DNA of 64,000 nucleotides from Hypomesus transpacificus (taxonomy: Eukaryota > Chordata > Actinopteri > Osmeriformes > Osmeridae): positions 5,795,847 through 5,859,846 of the forward strand of contig NC_061062.1 in assembly GCF_021917145.1 (NCBI RefSeq), given 5' to 3'. Both the position numbers and the translations under genes were made by a program. Below are positions 40,655 through 51,932 of this stretch, in pieces; positions within the stretch are counted from its first letter, which is position 1, and each line of letters begins with the position of its first letter. The notes beneath the pieces are model-generated. The model searched no databases, had not been told where the DNA came from, and was given only the letters and a program-made list of their open reading frames with translations.

Positions 40655-43600
40655 TCACACGGTGCTGCAGGGCCCCTCGCTGTCCTCGCTCTCGTCCCAC
40701 ACGCCCGGCCGCCTGGCCAGTCGGACGCGCCCCTGCTGGTCCTGGAAGGGGGGCGCCTCCACCCCCGACCTGAGGGACACAGCCAGCCAGCATCACCATG
40801 CCGTGTTGCAGGGTTACAAGCTCACCACAGTTAGACTACTTTGGAAGTAGCCTATTCTTAATACTGGCAATTATCAGAGAGGGGAGGGGGGATGTTAATG
40901 CGGGTCATGATATTCTATTCAGCTCTGTCTTCACTTAGAACCCCCGAGGAAGTTGGCCTAGGCTACTAAATCATCATCGACGGTGCCTGACCAATTTAGG
41001 TCTGGGCTTAGGATACCACAATAATCACTAACGACATCTACAGGCTAAAAGAACCTAAATAATTTACAGCTTAAGATAACAATGTAGGCCTAATGACTGG
41101 CCCGCGCTGGTTAATGGCATCCACAACACTTTACTGTAGTCATATGCTCTTAGCCAAATGCTCGTGCCACTAAAAGTACAACCGCATTTCAAGGCGTACT
41201 GAATTTTATTAATTTATAGTCCCTCAAATGTAGGCTATATGTAAAATGCTTATGTCTAAATCTAGTACTTTATGTGGGAAGCTTGTAGTGAGATGTGTGG
41301 TTTGCAGTCTGTTAGCGAAAACATTTCAACTTCTATTTCCAAAAGAAAGTTCAGAGCCTGTTCTCTCATTCTAAAACTTCGGCAGGGCAGTTACGTGACT
41401 AGCAACTCAAATGCAGCGAGACGCAATGCAACTGCCGACACTGCTCCAAAACACCACGCAACTGCCTTGCGACGCTGCAGTGCTGTGAGACAGTAGGGAG
41501 ATGTTCTGCGACCGTTGCAGTCCTGCTGCGTGACACGATCAACGGTACGGTCCAGTTTGCTCGAACCGCGTCTCCGGTGAGAGGAGCGGCGGGTCAGAGG
41601 GTCTTACCTGCAGCTCTGGGTCTGGTGGTAGTTGGGAAACACCTGCCTCTCGGGAGTCTGGATGGGGACAAAGCCCTGAGGGTTCTCCTTCACTGGAGAA
41701 GCTTCTCCCTGGTTTGTTAGGGTTACATCATGAATGATCAGGTCACGGACAACACCACAGGTCTGACTCAGCGAGGACAAACAATAGTGTAGTTACAGGT
41801 ACGTGGAGGTCAAGTGTTCCCGCTTAGTGGTTCTTTATGGCCACAGCATACAGAATAGTAAACCTCTGTTACCATCAGACCGGGGAAAAGCACCCACCTG
41901 CTTGTAAGGCTCGTCCCAGATTGGCCTGAAGGCACTGTTGGGTAGAAGAGGAGGAGAGCCCTGTCGGATGCTGACCTTCCTCTTTCCGTACGAGGTCCCC
42001 AGGCCAGGGGCCGAGCCCTCCAGACAGGGCCTTTGGAGGGGGTGAGGGGTCAGCCTGGGGATCTGCCACCGCAGGCACACGGTGCGCTCCCTGGGGGTGT
42101 CCCTCAGATGCTGCTGGGGGTAGGAGGAGGGTTTAAGGAGAACCGGCACATGACTGTCCTCTTCCTCCTCCTCTTCCTCCTCCCCGCTGTTGCTGCCCTC
42201 CGCCCCGCTGCGGAGGGTTCCGTCGGGGCTGCAGGAGGTCACGGAGGAGTAGTCGAACACGGACGCGTCGCCCGCTTCGTCCGTCTCGCCGTCCTCCGGG
42301 CTGTGGCCCGCGTGGGGCGTGTCCAGGCGGCTGGCGCCGTTGGCGGCCTGGCTGGAGGTGCCCTGGCCCGAGTCGCTGGTCATCTCCCCCGTCCAGCCCT
42401 GCTCCCCGGGGTGCAGCAGGCAGCAAGGGGGCCCCGGGCGAGGGGGCCCACAGTCCTGGAGGGTCCTGTCTCTGATGCAGCTCTTCCTCCTCAGGCTGTG
42501 AGACCAGCCACTAGGATGGCAGCCGTTGGAGAGGCCGTTGGAGAGGTTGCCATGGTGTTGGTCCTGTCTATGAGGAGGAAGGACAAAGATAGTACAGGAT
42601 AATCAACCAAACCAGAAATCAAAATGACACCAATAATACACAATGCTTAAGTGTAACCCGGGCCAACCTCAGACTTAAAGTCCTGGGACATTTTAATATT
42701 TGGAGCAGGACAGTATAATATTATTTATTTTTTAACCAAAGTAAAACTTTGGATATGACTTTATATATAGTGACAGCCCCAACTGAAACAACTGATCAAC
42801 TCTGTCCCCCAGCAGAGGACAGCAGAGAGCGACAGAGGGCTCACCTCTGCAGAGCGCCCCTGGGCTGCTCCCGGGTGGGCTTCCTGGCAGAGCAGCTGTG
42901 GGCTCCGGAGCACGCTGGCACTGACTCAGAGCAGCTGTGGGCTCCGGAGCACGCTGGCACTGACTCAGAGCAGACGCTGACAGGAAGGACAAGAGGTTCA
43001 CATCCGTCGCCATTAAAAGGACGTCACAACAACATGAAGGTGTACATTTAATGAAATTGAGGAAATCCCTTTATAGCTCAAAGACATGGTTGTCATTTTT
43101 GCTTCACATCATGATAGCAACCAATACATATAAAGGTTTGACAGTAAAATGAAATAATTCCAATATTTGTGGGCGTTGCAGGAGTGTAATAAAGACAAAT
43201 GATTATGAATTCAAATTACTTAGTTTGGACTGAATTTAAGGATCGGGCAGGATTCGGATTGAATGCAATGATTAGATGGGCTACTTGTCTGTCTACCTAC
43301 CTACCTCCTGGCATTAGGTAGGCATGGGTTTTGGGGGAGTGGCTTTGAGGGAGGGGGTGGGATATTTTGCTTTGCATCCTTTCAAATTTAAGCCAAAATT
43401 GCTAGGCTTGCATAACGACCCTGTTTTTAAAAGCTACAGATGCATATAGTAAATACTATGAATATATATGTTTTTTTTATGTAAAGACATTTTTATTAGA
43501 TCAACATAATACAATAATAACTACAAAAAATAACTGTTTTGTTGCAGAGAATTCAAATATTCAGCGATACTGATCCATTATTCAGGGGTTCAGGGATATC

Positions 43601-46383
43601 TGGGATGTAAGTCATTTTGCCTTGTTAAAGTGATCAAAGACCAAATCACGTCCCTCACTGGCAAAAATCTGATCTGTTGTGAAGGGGGCTTGACAGTGAT
43701 CTAACCTCAGTCCAGCTACTCCACCTTCTCCCCATCGGACGTCCTCCTCCAGAATCACATGACAACGGGACAGAATGTTCCTCAGCACGCGCTCACTCCC
43801 CTGGAGCAGGGTGGAGTCTGGGTGCTCCTTCCCTGTCCACTGCAGCAAACTCTGGGAAGAACGGAGGACGGGTCGGCCACAAGGCGGCAGCCAGCACAAT
43901 CCTACTTCCTATTATATCACCAACTTAACCATGTAAGATCATATCTGCACATTTTATGGAGTGGATCCCTCTAGTGGTCACAAACAGGATTTACCACAAC
44001 AACAACAACAAAAAAGCAGTTGACGAACAGACAAGTCACGAATGGTTTACTCGATGGCTTGATTAAAACAACAACACATTCGAAAATGATAGGACCTGCT
44101 TCATATTACACAAGTGGATCTCACAGAGAACTTTCCTAGGCTGGGTCCAGTTCAGTCGTTCAGCATTCGATAACAGATTCCAGAGGTCACAAGTTCCTAC
44201 CTCCCTTTTGGACATCACTTTGGCTGAATGAACACATTCTTGTTTTTCTGACAGACAGACTACCTGAATGTGGCTGAGGTAACTGTGTACCCGGGAGACA
44301 GGAGCCAGCAGCAGAGACAGCAGTTTCAGTTCCTCCCTCTCCACCTCACAGCTCTGAAGAAGCGGGCAGAAAGGGAATATCACTAGAAAAACTTGCCCAA
44401 GTATCCATTACAAAGAAAAGTCATCATTACTAAACGAAACTGAATACAGGACAGGGAGATTGCGTCATAAACACCTGCATGGTGTGCATTTTCTTAGAGA
44501 GCTTAATCCTGTCAAACTCCAAAGAGAGGAAGGCAGCCAGGGTGCTTGTGTATCCATGATACGTGTCTGTAAAGGATGACTGGGCAGACAAAGACATTAG
44601 CAATTAAATCATTCGCACAGTCGGCGTCAGCTAGTTAAAGTACAAAAGATGACTGGCGAGAGGAACATTTTGATTTACATCGTTATGGCCGATGAGTTGA
44701 ACAAATATGTCTCCGACAAGGCATTTCCAGTGTTGTGCTGAAAGTCTCTCCTCCAGAGTGTTCCTGAAGAGCAGGTGTCGCTGTAACAGCTGTTCCACGA
44801 ACTTTAGAAATGTCTGACTAGAAAGAGTAGAAAACAGAGCAGCCGCTACAAGAACTGGAGGGAACAGAAATTCAGTTGGAAGTGGACAGTAGCAGAGCTT
44901 TGGAAACTCTGACTGGGCTTTTAACATGACGTTGGACAGGTTAAGGTGCTTACTATGGTTCCAGGTTGCTTTGCAGGACAGGCGGTGTCTTGTACTTGTC
45001 GTAGAGCTGGTTTAAGATCGACACATACTCCCATTCTGAGTGCAGAAGCTGTGCGGTCAGCTGCTGTCGTTCCTCTACGCAGGAGAAAGTCATAAAACAA
45101 CACATGAACAGAAGATGAATGATCACTTATAAAAAATAAAACATCATTTATGTCATACATATCAATACAGATGAGCTATAACTTATGTAAATGATAACAC
45201 ATAAAGGATAACCACATCATTTCTTAACAAGCAAATATTTGACTCAGAGAGAACGTGGATGGAAAGGGACATGACCAGGTGTTCTTTGCGCCACACAGGC
45301 CTACCTGTAGCCTCACACAGCCCAGCTTTGAGCCCCTGCAGGTAGCAGTGGAGGAGGACTCTGCCCCTGGGGGACGACACAGGTGGGCTGGAAAAACACT
45401 CACAGTGGCTCCTTCCTGCCTCAGGCCCTGAGTCACTGCCAGGTGACAGAGCAACAGTCAGCAGCTGATTAAACCACACAGGACAGAGGCCTCGCCTTTA
45501 TACAGTCACGTTGTTGTTTCTTTTCATTTAGCGGATGCATTTCTCCATAGTGACATGAGATACTGCATGTAAAAGGTAGAGCAGAAAATCAAGGATCAGA
45601 AGTGCAGTTCTAACAGTGGTTCTGTTAGAGTCAAGGAACCAGGCACAGTCACATCTCAGCCACCTGGCACACTGCAACAATAACTATATTTCGGTATGTA
45701 ATCCTTTCATTGATGTTTTTGGTTCTCACGTTTCTCTCTGCTTGGCCGTGGGGCCCGGCCCCCTATCAGGGGCCTTTGCTTCCTGTCGAGGTATCTGTCT
45801 GCTGCAGCACAGCTGCAAAATCTGGCAACGCATCTCTCCAAGCTCGTCCTGAAAGGACACAAATCATTTCCTTGGCTTTTACAAATCATGTTATTATTAT
45901 CGATCACCATGAAATAAATGCAGCATTTGGGGGATCAGGATTGAGACGGTTGACTTAAATCCTTCTACTCAACAGCAAATTATGAATGTATGTCTCCATT
46001 CCCGTCCGTGGTGACACCAAACCTAGCCACTCAGGAACCAGTCAGCCCCCCTCCCCTGGAAGCCCCTCTCCGCCTCACCCTCAAGGACTGCACCAGCGCC
46101 TCCAGGTGGAGGGCCTTCTTCTCACAGCTGCGCCGGTTCTCCTCCAGCTCCTCCCGGAGGAAGGTGTCCCCATGCTGGATCTGACTCAGCTCATGCAGAG
46201 CGTTGGAGAAGCCCGCCTTCAGCTCCGACACAATGCCCTGGAGCTGGGGACAGAGGAGAGCACAGGCTCCGGTGACGGCCCCAGGGCAGAGCACTGGAGC
46301 TCCATGATTGGAGGTGGGTGGTCATGAGGGGGTGTAGCTACCTTGGAGATTTCAGTGACTAGCACGCCCTCCTGAGGCTTCAT
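40655..46383 (-). CDS. arhgef33-like: ARHGEF33-like Rho guanine nucleotide exchange factor (coiled coil plus DH domain)
   Basis: Thirteen coding exons in transcript order: 46342-46383, 46079-46243, 45730-45848, 45305-45435, 44954-45074, 44679-44817, 44475-44579, 44264-44353, 43706-43851, 42845-42976, 41898-42567, 41608-41708, 40655-40769; 691 codons plus stop, in frame throughout. Residues 1-75 form a coiled coil (LQGIVSELKAGFSNALHEL...). Residues about 153-345 are a DH (RhoGEF) domain: ERQQLTAQLLHSEWEYV, FLKFVEQLL, LKLLSLLLAPVSRVHSYLSH and the conserved TGKEHPDSTLL helix. No PH domain follows; the tail is acidic and low-complexity, ending DSEGPCSTV. A coiled coil followed by DH without PH, beside a SOS gene, points to ARHGEF33 (known neighbour of SOS1). 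The start is uncertain: an open upstream exon (46919-46987, ELISLAGLLLPSPG) joins in frame but has no ATG, and the preceding candidate exon carries a stop. Confidence 0.7.
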
Positions 46384-46918
46384 CACCTCTACAGGAAGAA
46401 CACAAACAGGGTTAGTGTACAAACATGCTGTGAGTGATATATGCACACACAACACACGCAACCCACACACTCACAGTGTTTGTAGTCGTTACACAGTGTT
46501 TGTAGTCAATTGTTGTCACACTATTGCTTTCTTAGCTGAAGTTAAGCATGGAGAGTTTTGAGAGTTTCCTACTTAGAGAGGAATCTTCCCCTGGGAACAC
46601 TTCCTGTTCTCTGAAATTGGACCAGATTGAATATCAGGGACACAATAGTGGCAAAGAGAGAAGTGAACCTCCTTTTTCTCTGTACTGTAGTCACGGTGAA
46701 TATTTAACCTCTTCTTGACTATGAGATTCATACATATAATGGACAAAGGTCAATGTATAAGATAGCAATATGCACGTTTAATGGTTTTGATTCTGTATTT
46801 GAATTGCACAATTTTACAGTAGGCTACAGTTTTAAAGCAAACTAAAGTAATCGTCGAAAACGATGGTAAAATCTCAGTTGGGATATCTAACCGTGCATCT
46901 CGCATCAGTTAACAATAC

Positions 46919-46987
46919 CTGAATATGGGTTGCCCTGCCAGCTCTCCCCTGGTGAGGGAAGTAGCAAGCCAGCCAAAGAGATCAGCT
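46919..46987 (-). other. Candidate upstream exon of the ARHGEF33-like gene
   Basis: The segment has a good acceptor (tctcctgcag) and donor (gtattg) on the minus strand and reads open in phase with the coiled-coil exon. If coding, it adds about 23 residues. The next exon upstream (donor at 47338) has TAA immediately before the junction in this frame, so the segment may be 5' UTR, or a true first coding exon has been missed. Confidence 0.45.
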
Positions 46988-47599
46988 CTGCAGGAGAAAC
47001 GGCTGAAGTAGCCAAACTCAGTCCTTATAAGTCTAAAAGGCAACAGAAGGGGACACATTCACTACTATTGTAAAAATAAAGAAAAAAAAGATTTTGCAGC
47101 AAAGTACACTTTTTATATTACAGATATCCAGACAGGAATACAATTGATTCCGTTTTCAATTTAAAAGTATTGTCACAAAACATGTTTAAGAGACTGTATA
47201 TGATAACATGTTTTAAGTAGTATACTAGAAATTGTATCTATTGATACCAATAACATAATCTGAGACTGGAATGTTATAAACCGACAACATGCGACAAAAT
47301 ATAAAATACAGCATTTGTAATGTCAAAGGCAACTTACCTTAACAATGATCTATGTTACAGTAACATCCGTCGTTGTCCCAGTCATCAAGATCCATCACGC
47401 GTGAATCATGGTCGATACATTCCAAAGTCAAACACTAAAATTCCCCGCAAAACTATGATTTTGGTCATTTGTGGTGCTCCGGGATCGGATAGCACGCTTG
47501 GTAGTGGTGCATTTGGGCGAGGGCAGCAGATACTCGATACAGCGCGCAGTCTCCAGGGCACGTCAGTGCAAGGTGAGAAATCTGCAAGGTAGCTTGGAC

Positions 47600-48149
47600 A
47601 GAGTAGTCGGTCGTGCTCTAGAACTAAAGGCCGAGCTATATTTTATTTGATTCAAACATTTGTATATTGAACATTGTATAATAAATAACAAGGAAGTATT
47701 TGGTTATAGATTGCCACATTATTGATGTAATCTTCAAAATAATGTTTTACTTAGATTTTTCGAAGTGTGGATAGATGCTTTAAAAGCTACACTTTGTGTC
47801 GGCTGTCATGTCATATGGTGTTGTACGTTTTATGATGATTAATCATGTTTCATCCAGCAATATTGATGACAGCTGTGATTTATTGCTTCGTCGTCTGTTG
47901 TTTGCGTTCACGGAGATTATAGGTGGATTTAGCAACTCTAGTGAAATGAAAACCTCCACTCCGCCCAGTAGGTGGAGTGTACTGTCATTGAATTCGAGGA
48001 TACCCCAAGTAGGCGTGTCTAGATGAAGAGACGCGCTCATTGGCTCACAAGCTCTTATGTGTTTTTAAATCGAGGCTGTTGTTGCAGCCCGTTAAGTGCA
48101 GCTGGGTTGACAGCTGTCAAAATAGCATACAGTGGTTGGTAGTACGTGC
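47600..48149. promoter_or_regulatory. Head-to-head promoter region of the ARHGEF33-like gene and cdkn3
   Basis: The two genes diverge here. An inverted CCAAT box (cattggctc) lies near 48038-48046, about 100 bp before the cdkn3 start codon. No TATA box is evident. Cell-cycle CHR elements are expected for cdkn3 from family knowledge but I could not identify one confidently. Confidence 0.4.
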
Positions 48150-50291
48150 ATGAAGGTTACAAAGGAACAGGTAGCTAGTCTAATTGTACACACGTTTTTT
48201 TTCTATCTTTCTACGCAGTTCCAACTGGATTCCACACTTTCACCTTTCAGAGTGATAACTTGAAGCTGATCTGTGTAGAGCTGGTTAGCTAGCAATTTTG
48301 AAATAGCTCTACTGTAAAATTAGCTAGAACTAGCTAACTAGTCGAGCTACTGTAGCTGTGCCCTAGGGTCACGCACAGATCTACAGTACTGTACCAGAGA
48401 ATATCTAATATATCCTTAAACAGGCTCTTACTGTACCTAACCCAGCCAGACTAGCTACATTAGTTTGCCTGCTACGCTACTGTAGCTAGCTAGAATAACT
48501 TGTGTACGCTGATTATATGCAGTCATTGAGGGTTGGTGGCAATTACAGAGGTACTACAGTAGTCAGTGTTTACAGTAGTTTGGTCTGCAAATTGACTGTG
48601 TTTTACATGTGTGAGATTATGCTGTTCTTTCTTGGTTATTTTGAGCAGAATATGAGGACAAGCGAGTTCGATTCATCGTCGGATGACGAAGATACAGGGG
48701 ATGAGCAGCAGGCACCGCTACTGGTCTCCTGGTAAGTAGACTAACAGAGTTAGGCTAGTTGTCATAGGTCTGGCATGATGGATGGATAGTTTTAATTTGA
48801 ACATAATTAGGTCTTGTTTTATAGTTTACTATAGATGCTATTGTTGTTTTATTAACGTTGTTTTCACTTTCGAAGGTTACCTCTGTCAGTGGTCGAGTGT
48901 TCCCAGTTTCTCGGTATATGTTCTTTGCCAGGTGAAGTGCAGCTACAGTTTTATTCTTTGCTGTGGTGTTTTTTTGACTAACCATGACGAGATAACATAA
49001 CTGTCACAAGTAACTTAAATGTTCCTCTGACAAGGCTCAAAAATAAAACAACAAGATGATAACGAGAAGTGGTTTTGTTTGACTGTAGGATGCAAATTCA
49101 AAGATGTCAGAAGAAATCTGCAGAGAGATGTCGGTAAGACGACCTCAAGCGTTACCGCATCTTCTCAGATAATGTTCTAAAAACGTTCTTTAATGATGAT
49201 GTTTTGCCTGACGATGAATCCAGTTTCTTGTTACAGTCCGTGAGGCCTGTGGTGTTGTCTTTCATCTTGTGATGCTATGTGAGAGCATTCTCCTCACATC
49301 ATTTCTTGTGTCTGTGCTAGGTGAGCTTCAGGACCAGGGTGTGGAGGATGTGTTTGTGTTCTGCACAAGAGGAGAGCTCCAGAAGTACAGGGTTCCCAGC
49401 CTGCTGGACACCTACAGGCAGAAAGGCCTCAGGGTGCACCACATGCCCTTCCCAGATGGGGGCACTCCTGAGCTAGACCAATGCTGCCAGATACTGGAGC
49501 AGCTCCAGTCCAACCTCCAGAACAACCGGAGGACTGTCATCCAGTGAGTGTTATAGAATATTGCATATCTCTAAGATCCTGCCTTTAAACTCATCGCCAT
49601 GCCAACAGGCACTCCCAAGCACATGATCGTGACCACTGCTGTATGTCCTCCCCCCCCCCCTGCAGTTGTTATGGAGGCCTGGGTCGCTCTGGATTAAGTA
49701 AGAATCATTCTTGTTTGTGTGTTGTTTAAATGTCAGTGTCTTGTGACCCTGACTGACTGAGCATGTCCTGTCCGCCTGTAGTCGCTGTGTGTCTGATGCT
49801 GCAGCTGTCAGTGACCATGACGCCCAACAAAGCCATTGAGATCCTGAGGGAGCACAGAGGGAGCGGAGCCATACAGACTGTCAAGGTGACATGTCCATAT
49901 CAACGTCTTACCTATAATACAGCCACACCTCATTCACTACTTAAAGCAGTGGTTCCTGGTCCTCAGGCCCCACTGTCCTGCATGTTTTAGAGGTTTCCCT
50001 GCTCCAACACATCTGATTCAAATGAATGGGTCATTATGAAGCTCAGCAGAAGCCTGATAATTACCCTTTATTTGAATTGGGTGTGTTGGAAGGGGGAAAC
50101 ATCTCCAACATGCAGGGTAGAGGGTCCCTGAGGACCAGGGTTGTGAACCACTGATTTAAAGGATCTATCCCTCGTTTCAGAGTTTTATCTTTTTTCTACA
50201 GCAATACAATTTCCTGCATGAGTTTCGTGAGAGGATCTCAGCATACCAGGAGAGCAAAGTCGTCCCAACAGAACGATCTGTGTCTCGGTGA
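48150..50291 (+). CDS. cdkn3: Cyclin-dependent kinase inhibitor 3 (KAP dual-specificity phosphatase)
   Basis: Phosphatase that removes the activating T-loop phosphate of CDK2 when cyclin is absent. Eight exons: 48150-48170, 48649-48731, 48876-48931, 49089-49133, 49321-49543, 49666-49697, 49782-49885 and 50202-50291, giving 217 codons plus stop (human 212). The first exon is only 21 nt (MKVTKEQ) and joins to NMRTSEFDSSSDDED, mirroring the human start; an ATG in exon 2 would be the alternative start. The active-site P-loop HCYGGLGRS, with catalytic cysteine and arginine, lies almost wholly in a 32-nt microexon. Other family blocks are FVFCTRGELQKYRVPSLLD, the general-acid region PFPDGGTPELD, and RGSGAIQTVKQYNFLHEFR. 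AATAAA lies near 50852. Confidence 0.94.
49947..50153. mobile_element. hAT-type MITE in cdkn3 intron 7
   Basis: The element starts cagtggttcctggtcctcag and ends in its near-complement (accagggttgtgaaccactg); inverted similarity extends over about 80 bp from each end. It is flanked by an 8-bp near-identical direct repeat (acttaaag and atttaaag), the size expected for hAT insertion. No ORF. Confidence 0.8.
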
Positions 50292-51932
50292 TCACTTTCA
50301 CCCCAAATCTGGAGTTGGGTGTTCAAATCTGTCAAGTCCCTCATTTAGACAACATGCCCTGAATAATGATGTGGTGTCTGGCGTGTTTGCACTTTAAAAT
50401 AAGAACCAGAAATCACAGTGAGGACATGATTATGTTGGTACAGCTGAATCCTCATTTATTTGAGAAATGTGCCTATCTGAACATGGGTCAATTCTTGAAC
50501 TAAATCAGATTTTACTGGCACATTTAGGTCTACACATACACACTAGATTAAATACTATATATTGTTCTTAGCACACACAGGTGATAAACCAGGCCAAGTT
50601 TCATTGTTGTCATTACTCAACCTGCTCGGGTATTTGTGGTAATACAGTTCATTATGGTTTTGTCACTGTTGGTTAGCATTAACTTTTGACTCCAAAACAG
50701 ATATGAGTGGGATAGGTTTATTATGAACATTTCAACTCAAATTTGTATTCTCTGGGTGTAACTTGTTGGAACTGAATTGACAGAAATGTACTTAAATTAA
50801 AACATGTAGTACATCACATATTCCTCTTTCCCAGATAATGTATGAAAATGGCAATAAATAAATGATTTAGGGATGATGTTCTTTCAGACCGCTTGTCCCA
50901 TGGTCCAATATTTGCAAACAAAACCTTGAAAAACCTGGAAAGATTTTTTTAAACTCACTATTCCTGCAATATGATCATTTTAGTAATATCATGAAAATGG
51001 AGTGTAGAACATCCTTGGAAAAAAACATGTCACAAAATCTACTGAAAATATACATTACAATTTTAGCAGTCTAATGATGGGTTATTTAGTGGACAAAAAT
51101 GTCTGACATGGACAAGATAATGTCTAAAAAAATCAAGTGATAAACAAAAACAACTGGATGGTAGTTTGACCTCAAGTGTTGGACCATTCATTCATACAAT
51201 TTGGGATTTTTTTTTGATGGGTTGACATTTATTATTGAAACAAGAGTTGGCGATGACATGTCTTTAGAAAGCATGGAGATTCATATCAAACAGTTTGAGG
51301 ATGTATCTTGTGACAACTATTTTGATTGTCCTTCTGCCAGACATTTTCCATAGTGATACATTTTATGTAATTACTTCTTAAACTATCTATGATCAGAGTT
51401 TCATACCTGTGTTGTGGCAACAAAATCTATATTCAACTTTCTACTTCGTCATGTTGATAAAACACATAACAAAACTTGTTCTTAAACGCTGGGCATCCAT
51501 TTCACATTAAAAGCAGATCTACATCATCAATAGTTAGTCAAGCAAACAGCTGTGGATTTGACTGATAAAGTTCCCTGTATAAGAATGCCTACTATTCGGT
51601 AAACAATCAAATATGGATGGGGTAAAAAAATGGAGAAAAAAAAAAACTTTATTTCAATTTAAAGCATTAAATCATCACAGCAAGAATGAAAATAAAAAAG
51701 AGTCCAGGTCGTTATTCCTCTTATGTGACTTTCAACTTCAGAACAACACGGCTGCGTCCAAGATATTTGTTAAAAGGGACAGATGTTTCCAAGATGGCGC
51801 TCTGCACAGTGTGGGGGGTTGAGAGAGTTCGTCCTCATGATGCTGACAGGCTCCTGCAGGCCAGTTCTGCTCCAGACACTCCAAGCACAGTGGATCCACT
51901 TCCACATGCTGACTCACGGGACTCTCGCCGTT
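50292..51932. other. Convergent 3' UTR region of cdkn3 and cnih1
   Basis: AT-rich sequence without coding signal. Plus-strand AATAAA for cdkn3 lies near 50852. Minus-strand AATAAA candidates for cnih1 lie at plus-strand TTTATT near 51649, 51228 and 50455. Use of the most distal one would overlap the two 3' UTRs. Confidence 0.45.

Noticed and set aside
47338..47400. First coding exon MDLDDWDNDGCYCNIDHC for the RhoGEF gene
   Set aside because: It has a good donor but reaches TAA one base before the junction; it can only be 5' UTR with the downstream exons as modelled.
51780..51840. Alternative last cnih1 exon reading IMRTNSLNPPH
   Set aside because: The exon at 51933-51960 restores the conserved MIYVLVSS ending and gives the expected 144 residues.
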